Origin: Peteryoungia desertarenae
GTDB taxonomy: Bacteria > Pseudomonadota > Alphaproteobacteria > Rhizobiales > Rhizobiaceae
Direction of reading: 5' to 3'
Assembly: GCF_005860795.2 (NCBI RefSeq)
Contig: NZ_CP058350.1
Location: 1,022,501-1,086,500, forward strand
Length of the DNA: 64,000 nucleotides
Below are positions 1 to 10,781 of this stretch, in pieces. The position numbers and the translations under genes were made by a program. Under the pieces are notes generated by a model. The model was not told the DNA's origin, did not search any database, and saw nothing but the letters and a program-made list of their open reading frames with translations. How positions within the stretch are numbered: position 1 is the first letter of the stretch; every line of letters starts with the position of its first letter.

Positions 1-675
1 GCCTTGCGGCCTATGGGGCGAACTGGCGAAAGGTTGGAGGAGCTACTGGCTACTCACTCACGGCTGTTACCCATTGTCTTCTGAAGAAATAAAAGTTTGC
101 ATCACTCGAATGAGTGCTGCCTGTTCTGCAAAAATTGTGAAGAGAAGATTGATCTGGAGGCTTCCAAGGTATGGGTTTTGCCCATGTCCGAGCCCTGTCC
201 TGATGAACCTTGCGATGGCCTAGCCGGCCTGACCTTGGGGAAGGATGGGAGGTAGGTAGGAAGTCTGTCACTCTGGTCATTCGTTGTTGACCTGATGATT
301 GGTAGGCCGCAAGGCCGTCGCCAATTGTTTGGCGCCCCCGCGGAGCGCGGACTGCAAAGTCCGGGCAAGCGTGAGCGAAAAGGTCTCTGACGGATTGCTG
401 ATGATCGTTGCCTGACCGCGCGATCCCGGATTTAATCTCGAGAAGCTGGTCTTAAATGGCAAGCTGCAAGTGAGCTGCTCGGCGTAGCTCCAATAAAGCA
501 GACTTGTCGAACACGTCGATGGCATTGTTGAGCAGACTGGGTTGTAAAAGGTAACCCGGTCTTTGGGTCTGGCATATGCGGCTTGTCCGTATGGCCAGGT
601 TTGGAACCCCTTTGAGCGCAAGCGAAAAGGATAGGAATTCCAAACCCAATAGACGATGAGCATTGGCAATGAGAA
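1..675 (+). other. 16S-23S internal transcribed spacer (3' part)
   Basis: This stretch lies directly upstream of 23S rRNA and is part of the rRNA transcript. I found no tRNA-Ile or tRNA-Ala cloverleaf in it, so those genes, if present as is usual in rhizobia, lie left of the window with the 16S gene. It contains several small hairpins, for example around 540-570 with arms actgggtt/aacccggt. The last bases, 671-679, pair with 3552-3560 after the 23S gene, forming the usual long processing stem cut by RNase III. The ORFs that can be drawn here are not supported. Confidence 0.8.
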
Positions 676-676
676 C

Positions 677-3558
<2,882 letters not shown>

Positions 3559-3770
3559 TCATTGCTTGTGCTCATCAGCGCTGCTTGCAGCGCCGATGAT
3601 GCTTCTCTTCTGTCCTGACGCGCTTCGCGCTCGGACGGGCCGCGCCACGAGGCGCGACGGCCTATCGGCCTGTATGGGTAGTCCCAGGCAGACGATGGCA
3701 GAGAAAAGACGTGTTCAATAAGGAAAACAGGCGAATGTCTGTACCAGCTTCTCAATGATTGCCCTTAGCT
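3559..3770 (+). other. 23S-5S transcribed spacer
   Basis: This spacer of about 210 bases joins the two rRNAs. Bases 3571-3660 include GC-rich short palindromes (gcgctgcttgcagcgc, and gcgcttcgcgc-type arms). The final bases, 3759-3770 (attgcccttagc), pair with gctaaaggcaat just after 5S and extend the 5S terminal stem for processing. No gene is seen. Confidence 0.7.
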
Positions 3771-3888
3771 GACCTGGTGGTTATGGCGGGGTGGCTGCAC
3801 CCGTTCCCATTCCGAACACGGCCGTGAAACGCCCCAGCGCCAATGGTACTTCGTCTCAAGACGCGGGAGAGTAGGTCGCTGCCAGGTC
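3771..3888 (+). rRNA. rrf: 5S ribosomal RNA
   Basis: The terminal arms gacctggtgg (3771-3780) and ctgccaggtc (3879-3888) pair with each other. The internal sequence cattccgaacacgg is the conserved loop of bacterial 5S rRNA. The length of about 118 nt is normal. The gene follows 23S on the same strand and is bracketed by a longer processing stem (attgcccttagc / gctaaaggcaat). Confidence 0.95.
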
Positions 3889-3946
3889 TGCTAAAGGCAA
3901 TCATAATCTTCTCAAGCACAGATACTCGGCCCAAGCCGGAAACATC

Positions 3947-3970
3947 GGGCCGCTATCCAAGCGGCCCTTT
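3947..3970 (+). terminator. Hairpin terminator after 5S rRNA
   Basis: GGGCCGCT at 3947-3954 pairs perfectly with AGCGGCCC at 3960-3967 around a five-base loop. A short T-rich tail (tttctgctt) follows. It lies 58 bases after 5S and probably ends, or attenuates, the rRNA transcript before tRNA-fMet. Confidence 0.6.
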
Positions 3971-4020
3971 CTGCTTGATACAGTCTCTCAAGCGTCTCAA
4001 TACTCCCGAGACGCTCTTGG

Positions 4021-4038
4021 CGCGGGGTGGAGCAGCCC
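4021..4038 (+). repeat. Partial copy of the tRNA-fMet 5' end
   Basis: Eighteen bases at 4021-4038 are identical to the first eighteen bases of the initiator tRNA at 4146-4163, on the same strand and 125 bases upstream. Similarity fades afterwards (ccggtcctcg against cggtagctcg). There is no anticodon arm or acceptor 3' half, so this is not a functional tRNA. It looks like a truncated duplicate. Confidence 0.6.
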
Positions 4039-4080
4039 CGGTCCTCGCCGCAGGGAACGAAAGTGACCGAGGAAGGACGA

Positions 4081-4109
4081 ATAAAAAAGACCGGGCTACG
4101 CACCCGGTC
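4081..4109 (-). terminator. Minus-strand-oriented hairpin
   Basis: GACCGGG (4089-4095) and CCCGGTC (4103-4109) form a 7-bp stem. On the minus strand the stem is followed by six T residues (complement of 4083-4088). No minus-strand gene ends here, so its role is unclear. It could block antisense transcription into the rRNA operon. Confidence 0.35.
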
Positions 4110-4145
4110 ATCTGGCAACAACGCCAGACACTGGCTCAAACATAA

Positions 4146-4222
<77 letters not shown>

Positions 4223-4261
4223 CTGAGACTTGAATCTGCTGCCATTCAAGTTGTTTCCTCG

Positions 4262-4301
4262 AAAGCTCCTCGGCGTAACCCGCCAGGAGCTTTTGCTTTT
4301 T
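4262..4301 (+). terminator. Terminator after tRNA-fMet / rRNA operon
   Basis: AAAGCTCCT (4262-4270) pairs with AGGAGCTTT (4285-4293), with inner GGCG/CGCC pairs extending the stem. The tail is ttttgcttttt. This is a strong intrinsic terminator 40 bases after the tRNA and closes the rRNA operon. Confidence 0.85.
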
Positions 4302-4537
4302 GTCCTCCGTGTCAACCTCGCCAGAGAGTTCTCGGGAAAGGACGTTCGGTCTGCAAGAAAACAGGAAGCTCAGGCTGAAGCAGGTCTCTCATGCGGATGC
4401 GGTCGGACGTCATCATGCCAATGACCCTTTGCAGCTTTGCGCCGCTGAATGGCAAGTCAGGCAATCCCTGCGACGGATCATACACTTGTGAGTAACGGAA
4501 CCTGATGCTATCGCTCTCAAATCTTGAGGGGACGTCG
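4302..4537. other. Intergenic region, no gene seen
   Basis: This region lies between the rRNA operon terminator and the DUF2946 gene. I see no conserved RNA and no convincing promoter or operator motif. Short ORFs here lack ribosome binding sites and recognisable products. The promoter of the downstream genes should lie in it. Confidence 0.5.
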
Positions 4538-4933
4538 ATGGCTTTGCCAAGCCGCATCAGCATGGAAAGGACGATACGCGTCATCTGCGTAATCGCCTTG
4601 GTGTGCCTCGGTTTCGCCCACAAGCCGCCAGCGAGCCTCGCCAGCACCCTCACACCTGCCGAAATTGCGGCACTAACGCTGCCCGATGGCACGCTACCAG
4701 AACTCTGCCTACCCGGCTCTGAGGAGGGCGGTAAGAGCAAACATCATGCGACGGGATCCGATTGCGCGGCGTGCCGAATCACTGCGGTCGCCATTGTGGC
4801 GGAACCCTCGGATGCGACCGGTGTTCGCCTCATCGCCACCCTGCAGGCGACGCTGCCAAAGCCAAGCGAAGCGCATTATCGCCATCTCTTCCCACCAAAC
4901 AGCGCCCCGCGCGCCCCGCCCTTCTCCGCCTGA
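4538..4933 (+). CDS. DUF2946-like small exported/membrane protein
   Basis: The protein is 131 aa. An N-terminal hydrophobic stretch (about residues 13-28) follows positively charged residues and looks like a signal or membrane anchor. The central part has DGTLPELC with Cys57 and a CxxC pair (Cys76, Cys79) preceded by His69-His70. The C-terminus carries a PRAPP motif. This layout (Cys, CxxC, terminal RxPP) matches the DUF2946 family, often found near copper or iron uptake genes; the biochemical role is unknown. The ATG at 4538 is chosen because AGGGG lies six bases upstream. The neighbouring regulator, PepSY protein and broken binding protein suggest metal metabolism. A longer start at 4505 is possible. 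Confidence 0.65.
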   Translation: MALPSRISMERTIRVICVIALVCLGFAHKPPASLASTLTPAEIAALTLPDGTLPELCLPGSEEGGKSKHHATGSDCAACRITAVAIVAEPSDATGVRLIATLQATLPKPSEAHYRHLFPPNSAPRAPPFSA

Positions 4934-5025
4934 ACGATCGTGAGGCCGCGCCTGTCGTGGCCATTCGTCAATCAGGCCGGGGTTCATGCGGGATCTGCAT
5001 GTCCGGTCCATTTCGGATGTGAAAC

Positions 5026-5709
5026 ATGCTGCATCTTCTTGCCGGAGCAGGGGAGGCGCCGACTGTGCCTCAGCCCATGCTTTATGACAATTCAGCCCGG
5101 TCCCACCGGGATATCGCGGGTCCTCTGTTATCGTCCCGCACCATTGTCTTTCATGAGGGCTTCGCCCGCTCGCCCATTTATCGGGTTGTGGATGGCTGTG
5201 TCGCGACCTTTCAGACGCTCGCCGATGGCCGGCGACAGATTATCGATCTTGTCGGCCCTGGTCGACTGATCGGGCTCGGCGCAAGCGAGTACAATCGCCA
5301 CTCTGCCGAAACCCTCGGCTTTACACGTCTAGAACTGCTCTCCGCGCCGCTTGTTGCAAATCAATTCGAAAGCGCATTGACGGAAACGCTTGCGCGTTCG
5401 CAGGCGCTCGCCATGCTTCTCGGTCGCAAGACCGCACCCGAGCGACTGGCCTCGGCGCTCCTCGATCTCGCCGAACAATTCGGTCGCCCGGCACGCGAGC
5501 GCAAGCGCGGTGCGGTGACATTCCATCTCTACCCGACCCGCGGTGATCTTGCGGATTGGCTGGGCCTGACACTTGAGACGGTCAGCCGCTGCCTGACCCG
5601 CCTGAAGAAGGCTGACCTCATCGACATTCAGCGTGGCGACCTCGTCACCCTGCTCGATCCCCGGCAGCTCGCCCATATCGCCGTCGGCGATCAAACCCTG
5701 TCCCATTAA
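5026..5709 (+). CDS. Crp/Fnr-family transcriptional regulator
   Basis: This 227-aa cytoplasmic DNA-binding protein has an N-terminal cyclic-nucleotide-binding-like beta-barrel (about residues 35-110), a dimerisation helix (about 115-155) and a C-terminal winged helix-turn-helix (about 171-201). The recognition helix contains ETVSR (184-188), as in Fnr and FixK proteins. The N-terminal four-cysteine iron-sulfur cluster of Fnr is absent; only two cysteines occur. It therefore resembles FixK or another non-oxygen-sensing member. It sits 92 bp after the DUF2946 gene and 37 bp before the PepSY gene on the same strand, so it may control this small metal-related locus. The effector is unknown. A start at 5077 is possible. 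Confidence 0.85.
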   Translation: MLHLLAGAGEAPTVPQPMLYDNSARSHRDIAGPLLSSRTIVFHEGFARSPIYRVVDGCVATFQTLADGRRQIIDLVGPGRLIGLGASEYNRHSAETLGFTRLELLSAPLVANQFESALTETLARSQALAMLLGRKTAPERLASALLDLAEQFGRPARERKRGAVTFHLYPTRGDLADWLGLTLETVSRCLTRLKKADLIDIQRGDLVTLLDPRQLAHIAVGDQTLSH

Positions 5710-5746
5710 TCTCCCCCTCCCCCCCAAAAAACAGCCGAGACCCAGG

Positions 5747-7159
5747 ATGACCACCGTTTCCGATTTCTCCCCCGACCTGGCAAGCAGAACCACCCTGTCG
5801 CGCCGCTTCTACATCACCGCCTGGCGCTGGCATTTCTATGCCGGCCTCTATGTCGCGCCCTTCATGATCATGCTGGCGGTCACCGGCCTGATGATGCTGT
5901 GGACTGCGGTCCTTTTCGGTCGTGACGGCGAAAAGACCTACAGGGTCGAGCCACAGCCGACCCTCGTCGCCGTCTCCGCACAGGCGGAAGCAGCAGCCAG
6001 CGCCGTCCCCGGTCAGATCGTTCAGTATATTGCCCCGCGTGATCCCGACCAGGCCGCGCTCTTCCGTATCAACCAGGGAGACGCCTCGATCATGGTCGCG
6101 GTCGATCCGTACAGAGGCGAGGTGCTTGGCCACTGGGATCGCCGCAGCGGTCTCTACGATCTGGCCAGCGATATCCATGGTACGCTTTTGATTGGCGATC
6201 TCGGGGATCGCCTGATCGAGATCGCCGCGGGTTTCGGTATCGTGCTGACGATTACCGGCCTCTATCTCTGGTGGCCTCGCGACGGCCAGGGGATTGGTGC
6301 CGTGCTTTTCCCCCGGCTCTCGGCCAAGGGCCGTCAGCTGTGGAAATCATGGCACCTTGTACTGGGTTTCTACAGCTCGGTTTTCTTCGTCGTCTTCCTC
6401 ATCTCCGGCCTCACCTGGGCCGGTATCTGGGGCGAGAAGATGACCCAGGCCTGGAGCACCTTCCCGGCCGAAAAGTGGGACAATGTCCCGCTCTCCGACA
6501 TGACCCATGCCAGCATGAACCACGGTGCGGTGAAGGAAGTGCCATGGACGCTCGAGCAGACGCCGATGCCGGCTTCGGGCTCTGAGGCCGGCGTAACCGG
6601 TACGCCGGAAGGCCAGCCGGTTACACTCGACGCCCTTGTCGCGCTGGCGCGCAGCCTCGGCTTTGATCAGCGCTTCCAGCTGGCGTTCCCGAAAAGTGAG
6701 ACGGCCGTCTGGACGATTTCGCGCGACACGATGAGCAATGACAGCGCCAATCCGCTTGATGATCGCACCGTCCATGTCGACCAGTATACCGGACGCATCC
6801 TCGCCGATGCCGGCTTCGACGACTACGGCGCCGCCGGCAAGGCCATGGCCGCCGGCATTGCCTTCCACGAGGGCGACATGGGTCTCTGGAACCTGATCCT
6901 GGTCAACCTTGTCTGCTTGTCGCTCATCTTCCTCTCGGTCAGCGGCTTCGTCATGTGGTGGAAGCGACGCCCGAAGGGTGCCGGTCGTCTCGTCGCGCCC
7001 ACCGTAAGTGAACCGGGACCGCTGTGGAAAACCGGAGCACTGGTCATGCTGGGAACGGCACTGCTCTTCCCGCTCTCCGGCGCCGTCCTCCTGGCGGTGC
7101 TCCTCCTCGACCTCCTCGTCCTCCGCCACCTCACGCCGCTGAAGAAGGCGCTGAGCTGA
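5747..7159 (+). CDS. PepSY-associated TM protein (iron-uptake-type reductase)
   Basis: This 470-aa inner-membrane protein of the PepSY-TM (PiuB-like) family is commonly encoded next to siderophore receptors and importers and is thought to help reductive iron release. The first membrane helix follows the family motif W-R-W-H-F-Y-A-G-L (about residues 23-31). Further helices lie near 150-175, 195-225, 375-400 and at the C-terminus, with large periplasmic PepSY-like parts between them. Conserved histidines in or next to the helices (HFYAG, DIHGTLL, WHLVLG, HEGDMG) could bind haem. The ATG at 5747 replaces an upstream in-frame ATG (5633) inside the regulator gene, because the 38 extra residues are low-complexity and unlike the family. 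The broken binding protein downstream supports an iron role. Confidence 0.85.
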   Translation: MTTVSDFSPDLASRTTLSRRFYITAWRWHFYAGLYVAPFMIMLAVTGLMMLWTAVLFGRDGEKTYRVEPQPTLVAVSAQAEAAASAVPGQIVQYIAPRDPDQAALFRINQGDASIMVAVDPYRGEVLGHWDRRSGLYDLASDIHGTLLIGDLGDRLIEIAAGFGIVLTITGLYLWWPRDGQGIGAVLFPRLSAKGRQLWKSWHLVLGFYSSVFFVVFLISGLTWAGIWGEKMTQAWSTFPAEKWDNVPLSDMTHASMNHGAVKEVPWTLEQTPMPASGSEAGVTGTPEGQPVTLDALVALARSLGFDQRFQLAFPKSETAVWTISRDTMSNDSANPLDDRTVHVDQYTGRILADAGFDDYGAAGKAMAAGIAFHEGDMGLWNLILVNLVCLSLIFLSVSGFVMWWKRRPKGAGRLVAPTVSEPGPLWKTGALVMLGTALLFPLSGAVLLAVLLLDLLVLRHLTPLKKALS

Positions 7160-7219
7160 TCGAGGTCGATCGGTGTGGCGGCAGGGTCGCTCCCGCCGCA
7201 CCGACTTCAAATCCATGAA

Positions 7220-7425
7220 ATGCAAAGAGTACCATTGATAAGGAAACTCCGCCTCGCCGCCTTCGCCACACTGGCCTGTTCGGCGAGGCCATGGCAGAGA
7301 TCACCGTCACCGACGTCAGGGGCCGCACGGTCACCGTGGCGGATGTGCCTCAGCGCGTCGTGCGCAGCTTCCAAGACGAGGGCTATCTCGCCATCGCCGG
7401 TCATGACAACCGCAACGCTGCGTGA
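7220..7425 (+). pseudogene. Remnant of siderophore-type ABC binding protein
   Basis: Two fragments in different frames make the start of a periplasmic iron-siderophore binding protein. From 7220 a signal-peptide-like stretch (basic start, then LAAFATLACSA) runs into the wrong frame. From 7291 the mature start reads EITVTDVRGRTVTVADVP, followed by QRVV and DEGYLAIAG, typical of FecB/FatB-like proteins. It then stops at 7423-7425 after 44 codons instead of about 300. A small indel near 7285-7290 explains the frame change, and the 3' part is lost. The break lies only about 27 bases from the 3' end of the opposite-strand nikE, suggesting a deletion or rearrangement joint. It follows the PepSY gene by 60 bp. 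Confidence 0.75.
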
Positions 7426-7451
7426 GGTTTACGGGGTCGAAGCGGAGTGTC

Positions 7452-8114
7452 TCACCTGCAAGAAAGCGCGACCCGTGATTCTGCCGTTTCCGATTGCCTG
7501 ATGTCGGCTGCGGGCTGCAAATGGCCCATTGCGAGAACCACCCGTCGCGTGCTCACCTGTTCCAACAAAGCGGTGTCATGGCTGATTGCAAGAACCCCCA
7601 GGCCCTGGTCACGACGCTCCATGAGAAAGGACCATATCTCGACCTGGGTGATCGGATCGAGCATGGCGGAAAGTTCGTCCGCGACCAGGAACCTCGTCTG
7701 GGGACCGAGCGCGCGTGCAAGTACCACCCGTTGCAGTTCGCCGCCTGAAATCTCGTGCGGATAGCGATCAAACCATCTCCGCGACACGCCGAGGGCATTC
7801 AGCGTTCCACTATCAGGTTGCCAGGCCTCGGAAATAATCCGACCGATCCGCCAGCGGGGATTGACCGCAAAGATCGAGGACTGATGGACATACTGGATAG
7901 GCTGGTGGCCCAGAGTGGGGCTCGTACCGTTAAGCAGAACCTCTCCGGCCAGCGGCTTAACGTATCCCGCAGCGATGCGACCGAGCGTCGACTTGCCGGC
8001 GCCGGATGGGCCCGAAAGACCGAGGATCTCGCCTTGAGCGAGCGATAGCGAAACGCTTTTCAAAATGGGCTTGGCGCTGCCAAAGCCGAAATCGATCATT
8101 CTCAGCTCGAGCAT
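7452..8114 (-). CDS. nikE: Nickel ABC transporter ATP-binding protein NikE
   Basis: This 220-aa cytoplasmic ATPase subunit is the second ATPase of a dipeptide/nickel-type importer. It shows Walker A GPSGAGKST (about residues 35-43), the ABC signature SGGELQR (about 123-129), Walker B with FLVADE, and the switch histidine in AISHD. It is shorter than E. coli NikE (about 268 aa), missing the C-terminal extension found in oligopeptide ATPases. It overlaps the 3' end of nikD by 13 bp and is the last gene of the operon. Its 3' end abuts a broken iron-binding-protein gene, so slight truncation by the same rearrangement cannot be excluded. Confidence 0.85.
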   Translation of the reverse strand: MLELRMIDFGFGSAKPILKSVSLSLAQGEILGLSGPSGAGKSTLGRIAAGYVKPLAGEVLLNGTSPTLGHQPIQYVHQSSIFAVNPRWRIGRIISEAWQPDSGTLNALGVSRRWFDRYPHEISGGELQRVVLARALGPQTRFLVADELSAMLDPITQVEIWSFLMERRDQGLGVLAISHDTALLEQVSTRRVVLAMGHLQPAADIRQSETAESRVALSCR

Positions 8115-8917
8115 GCGACGCCTCCGCCGAGTTCAGGTAGTACCGCGAACCGATTTCCCGGCATGGCACGCCACAATACCCTCGCATAGGGATGGACAAG
8201 GCTCTCACCGTCTCCAGCAAATGATTGGGCCTGTTCAATGCCGAGCATTCGCCCGTTCTCCAGAATTGCGACCCGTTCGGCATGGGAAAGGGCGGTCACG
8301 AGATCATGGGTGATCAGCAGGACGGCCTTGCCGCTATCGGCGAGGCGGCGCAGATGGTGAAGCACCACGCCAGCCATCTCGGGATCCAGCCCGCTCGTTG
8401 GTTCGTCCGCAACAATGAGGTCCGGCTCGGTAACCGTGGCCATTGCCAGCAGCAGGCGACGTGCCATACCGCCGGAGAGCTGGTGCGGATAAAGTTCCAT
8501 CACCTCTGGGCCAAGGCCGAACGCCTCCAGGATCGCAAGGAGTTCCGGTCGTGTCTTCCTTGTTTTTCCGCGCCGGCATGCCCATAGCAATTGTTGTCCG
8601 CAGCGGGCGAGCGGATCGAGATGGCTGATCGATTGCGGCACCAATGCCATGCGGCGGCCTTGTGCGCCCATTTTTCGCGCGCCGTTGAATACGGTGCCCT
8701 CGATCGACAAACATCCCCGCACGACAGCATTGGCCGGCAGGATTCCAAACAGCGCATGGGCGAGAAGGCTTTTGCCGGCGCCCGAGGCGCCCACGAGAGC
8801 GAGGATTTCGCCACGAGAGATCGAGAGATCAACGCCTTCGAGTGCCGTCACCTCGCGCCGATGAATGAAGCCGTCATAGCGCAGGAACGAGATGGACAGA
8901 TTGTCGACATGAAGCAT
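8102..8917 (-). CDS. nikD: Nickel ABC transporter ATP-binding protein NikD
   Basis: This 271-aa ATPase subunit has Walker A GASGAGKS, signature LSGGMARR, Walker B LIVADEPTSGLDPE and switch LLITHD. It powers uptake with NikE. The ATG at 8917 overlaps the TGA of nikC by one base (TGATG), indicating translational coupling. A longer reading frame upstream (to 9028) lies within nikC and is a shadow. The specificity call rests on the operon, its NikR operator and the adjacent nikR rather than on this subunit, which resembles Opp/Dpp ATPases in general. Confidence 0.87.
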   Translation of the reverse strand: MLHVDNLSISFLRYDGFIHRREVTALEGVDLSISRGEILALVGASGAGKSLLAHALFGILPANAVVRGCLSIEGTVFNGARKMGAQGRRMALVPQSISHLDPLARCGQQLLWACRRGKTRKTRPELLAILEAFGLGPEVMELYPHQLSGGMARRLLLAMATVTEPDLIVADEPTSGLDPEMAGVVLHHLRRLADSGKAVLLITHDLVTALSHAERVAILENGRMLGIEQAQSFAGDGESLVHPYARVLWRAMPGNRFAVLPELGGGVACSS

Positions 8918-9780
8918 CAGGTCTGCTCCTGCCTGGGATCGGTCAGGAGCCTCAATCCATTGCCGATCGCATCGAAGCAGAGCACGACCATCAACAGTGC
9001 CAGGCCCGGAAACAGGCCGAGCCACCATTTGCCCGCCGTCAGGTAGCGCATGGAATCCGAGAGCAGCACGCCGATCGCAGGCTTCGACGGTTCCAGCCCG
9101 AACCCGATGAAGGTGAGGCCCGCCTCGTGCAGGATCGCATGCGGAAAGAGAAGCACGAGGCCGACCAGAAGCTGCGGCACGAGATGCGGCAGAAAGTGGT
9201 GCCGCCCGATATAGAACCAGGACTTCCCGAATTGACGCGAGGCGCGCACGAATTCCGCCTCACGCAGTTGCAGCAGTTCCGCGCGCAAGATGCGCGTGAG
9301 ACGGGGCCAATGGGTGACGGCCACCGCGATGATGACGGCAGTTGTGCCGCCGCCGAGGCTGAAAGAAATGAGGATCAGCAGCACGAAATGCGGCAGACCC
9401 ATGGCCGCATCGACCAGAAAGGACACTGCTTCATCGGCTAGGCGTCCACAGGTGGTGGCGACAAGCGCCAGCAGGATGGCGATGATGACGGAAAGGGACG
9501 AGGCGATGAGCCCGACCCAGAAGCTCAAGGCAAGGCCATGCAGCGTGCGGGCGAACATGTCACGACCGAGCTGATCGGTTCCGGCGGGATGGATCCACGA
9601 GGGGCCAAGAAGGCGGGTCGCGAAATTTGCGTCGATGCCGTAGCGACCATAAAGGTGGGTTGATACCAGGACCGCAACCAGGGCCGAGAATGCGATGATC
9701 GCCAGGAACAGAGTTCGGATCCTGTGCCCATCGGCTCTACGCTCCGGCGCTGAGGGTGGAAGATCAAGGATCGCGCTCAT
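8917..9780 (-). CDS. nikC: Nickel ABC transporter permease NikC
   Basis: This 287-aa inner-membrane permease of the OppC/NikC class has an N-terminal helix (about residues 24-45), then the conserved segment HPAGTDQLGRDMFAR before the transmembrane core, and the EAA-type loop (EAELLQLREAEFVRASRQ-like region) contacting the ATPases. Five to six helices are evident. It overlaps the end of nikB by four bases (ATGA) and the start of nikD by one, so it is translated as part of nikABCDE. Confidence 0.9.
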   Translation of the reverse strand: MSAILDLPPSAPERRADGHRIRTLFLAIIAFSALVAVLVSTHLYGRYGIDANFATRLLGPSWIHPAGTDQLGRDMFARTLHGLALSFWVGLIASSLSVIIAILLALVATTCGRLADEAVSFLVDAAMGLPHFVLLILISFSLGGGTTAVIIAVAVTHWPRLTRILRAELLQLREAEFVRASRQFGKSWFYIGRHHFLPHLVPQLLVGLVLLFPHAILHEAGLTFIGFGLEPSKPAIGVLLSDSMRYLTAGKWWLGLFPGLALLMVVLCFDAIGNGLRLLTDPRQEQT

Positions 9781-10781
9781 GCCAGCCGCGCTCCCGATGT
9801 CATGCGTGGATCGACGATCCGGTAAATCAGATCGGCAATCGTGTTACCCAGAAAGACGAAGAATGTCAGGGCCAGCGTAATGGCGAGTAACAGAGGCACA
9901 TCCCCTCTGATCCCGGCTTCGACGGTCGCTTGGCCGAGCCCCGGATAGGAAAAGACCTGTTCTGCCAGAACCGAACCGCCGAAAAGCTCCCCGAGCGAGG
10001 CGAAGAGAACGGTAATCGCGGGCAGAGCGGCATTGCGTGCGCCATGCCGCCAGGCGATGTCGAGCGTCGATGCGCCTTGAGCCCTGGCATAGAGGACATA
10101 GTCCGACTGCATGATCTCGACCATCTTCGCCCGCGTGTGCAGGGCAATCTGAGCCACGCCGAGCACGGTGAGCGTTACGAGTGGGAGAGCAAGATGTCGC
10201 AGGCGATCGAGGAGTGTCACGTCTTCCGGCAACACACCGATCGGCGTGGCACAGCAGACCGGCGCCCAGTTGAGCCCGACGGCGAAGATCACGAGCAGCA
10301 TGATCGCCAGCCAGAAGGTTGGCGTCGAGGCGAGCACATAGGAATAGACCCGGATGATCCTGTCTGCCCAGGATCCGGCAAAGGCGCCGGCAAACACCCC
10401 CAAGGCAAAGCCCAGAATACCTGACAATAGCCATGCAAGCGCCATCAACGGAAGCGAGGCCTGAAACCGCGTGACAAGCACGTCGGCAACAGGCGCGTTG
10501 TAGGTCATGGAGTAGCCAAGGTCCCCCGCCATCAGATTTTCCGCCCAGCGAAGGAATTGCGTCATCGCCGGCTGGTCGAGGCCCCACTTCTCCGCAATCA
10601 GTGCCCGCTGCTCCGGACCGACACGTGCAATGTCTGCCCCGAGATAGGCGTTGATGGGGTCCACGGGGGAGTATTTGGCAAGTGCAAAGGCGACGATGGC
10701 AACCGTCACGAGGACGAGCACCAGCCGTATCGCCTTGACGGCAATCAATCCGGGCAAGCCGTATCGGCCAGACTTACTCAC
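9777..10781 (-). CDS. nikB: Nickel ABC transporter permease NikB
   Basis: This 334-aa permease of the OppB/NikB class has an N-terminal helix with the family motif for Opp permeases (FALAKYSPVDPINAYLG), a GDLGYSMTYNAPV segment, and a C-terminal core of five helices. The EAA loop (YVLYARAQGASTLDIAWRHG) binds the ATPase. It starts with GTG at 10781, overlapping the last codons of nikA by eight bases. It forms the membrane channel with NikC for nickel, probably chelated to a small ligand. Confidence 0.9.
   Translation of the reverse strand: MSKSGRYGLPGLIAVKAIRLVLVLVTVAIVAFALAKYSPVDPINAYLGADIARVGPEQRALIAEKWGLDQPAMTQFLRWAENLMAGDLGYSMTYNAPVADVLVTRFQASLPLMALAWLLSGILGFALGVFAGAFAGSWADRIIRVYSYVLASTPTFWLAIMLLVIFAVGLNWAPVCCATPIGVLPEDVTLLDRLRHLALPLVTLTVLGVAQIALHTRAKMVEIMQSDYVLYARAQGASTLDIAWRHGARNAALPAITVLFASLGELFGGSVLAEQVFSYPGLGQATVEAGIRGDVPLLLAITLALTFFVFLGNTIADLIYRIVDPRMTSGARLA

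Noticed and set aside
1..670. tRNA-Ile and tRNA-Ala expected between 16S and 23S
   Set aside because: No cloverleaf or encoded CCA end with the right anticodons is present; they would lie left of the window.
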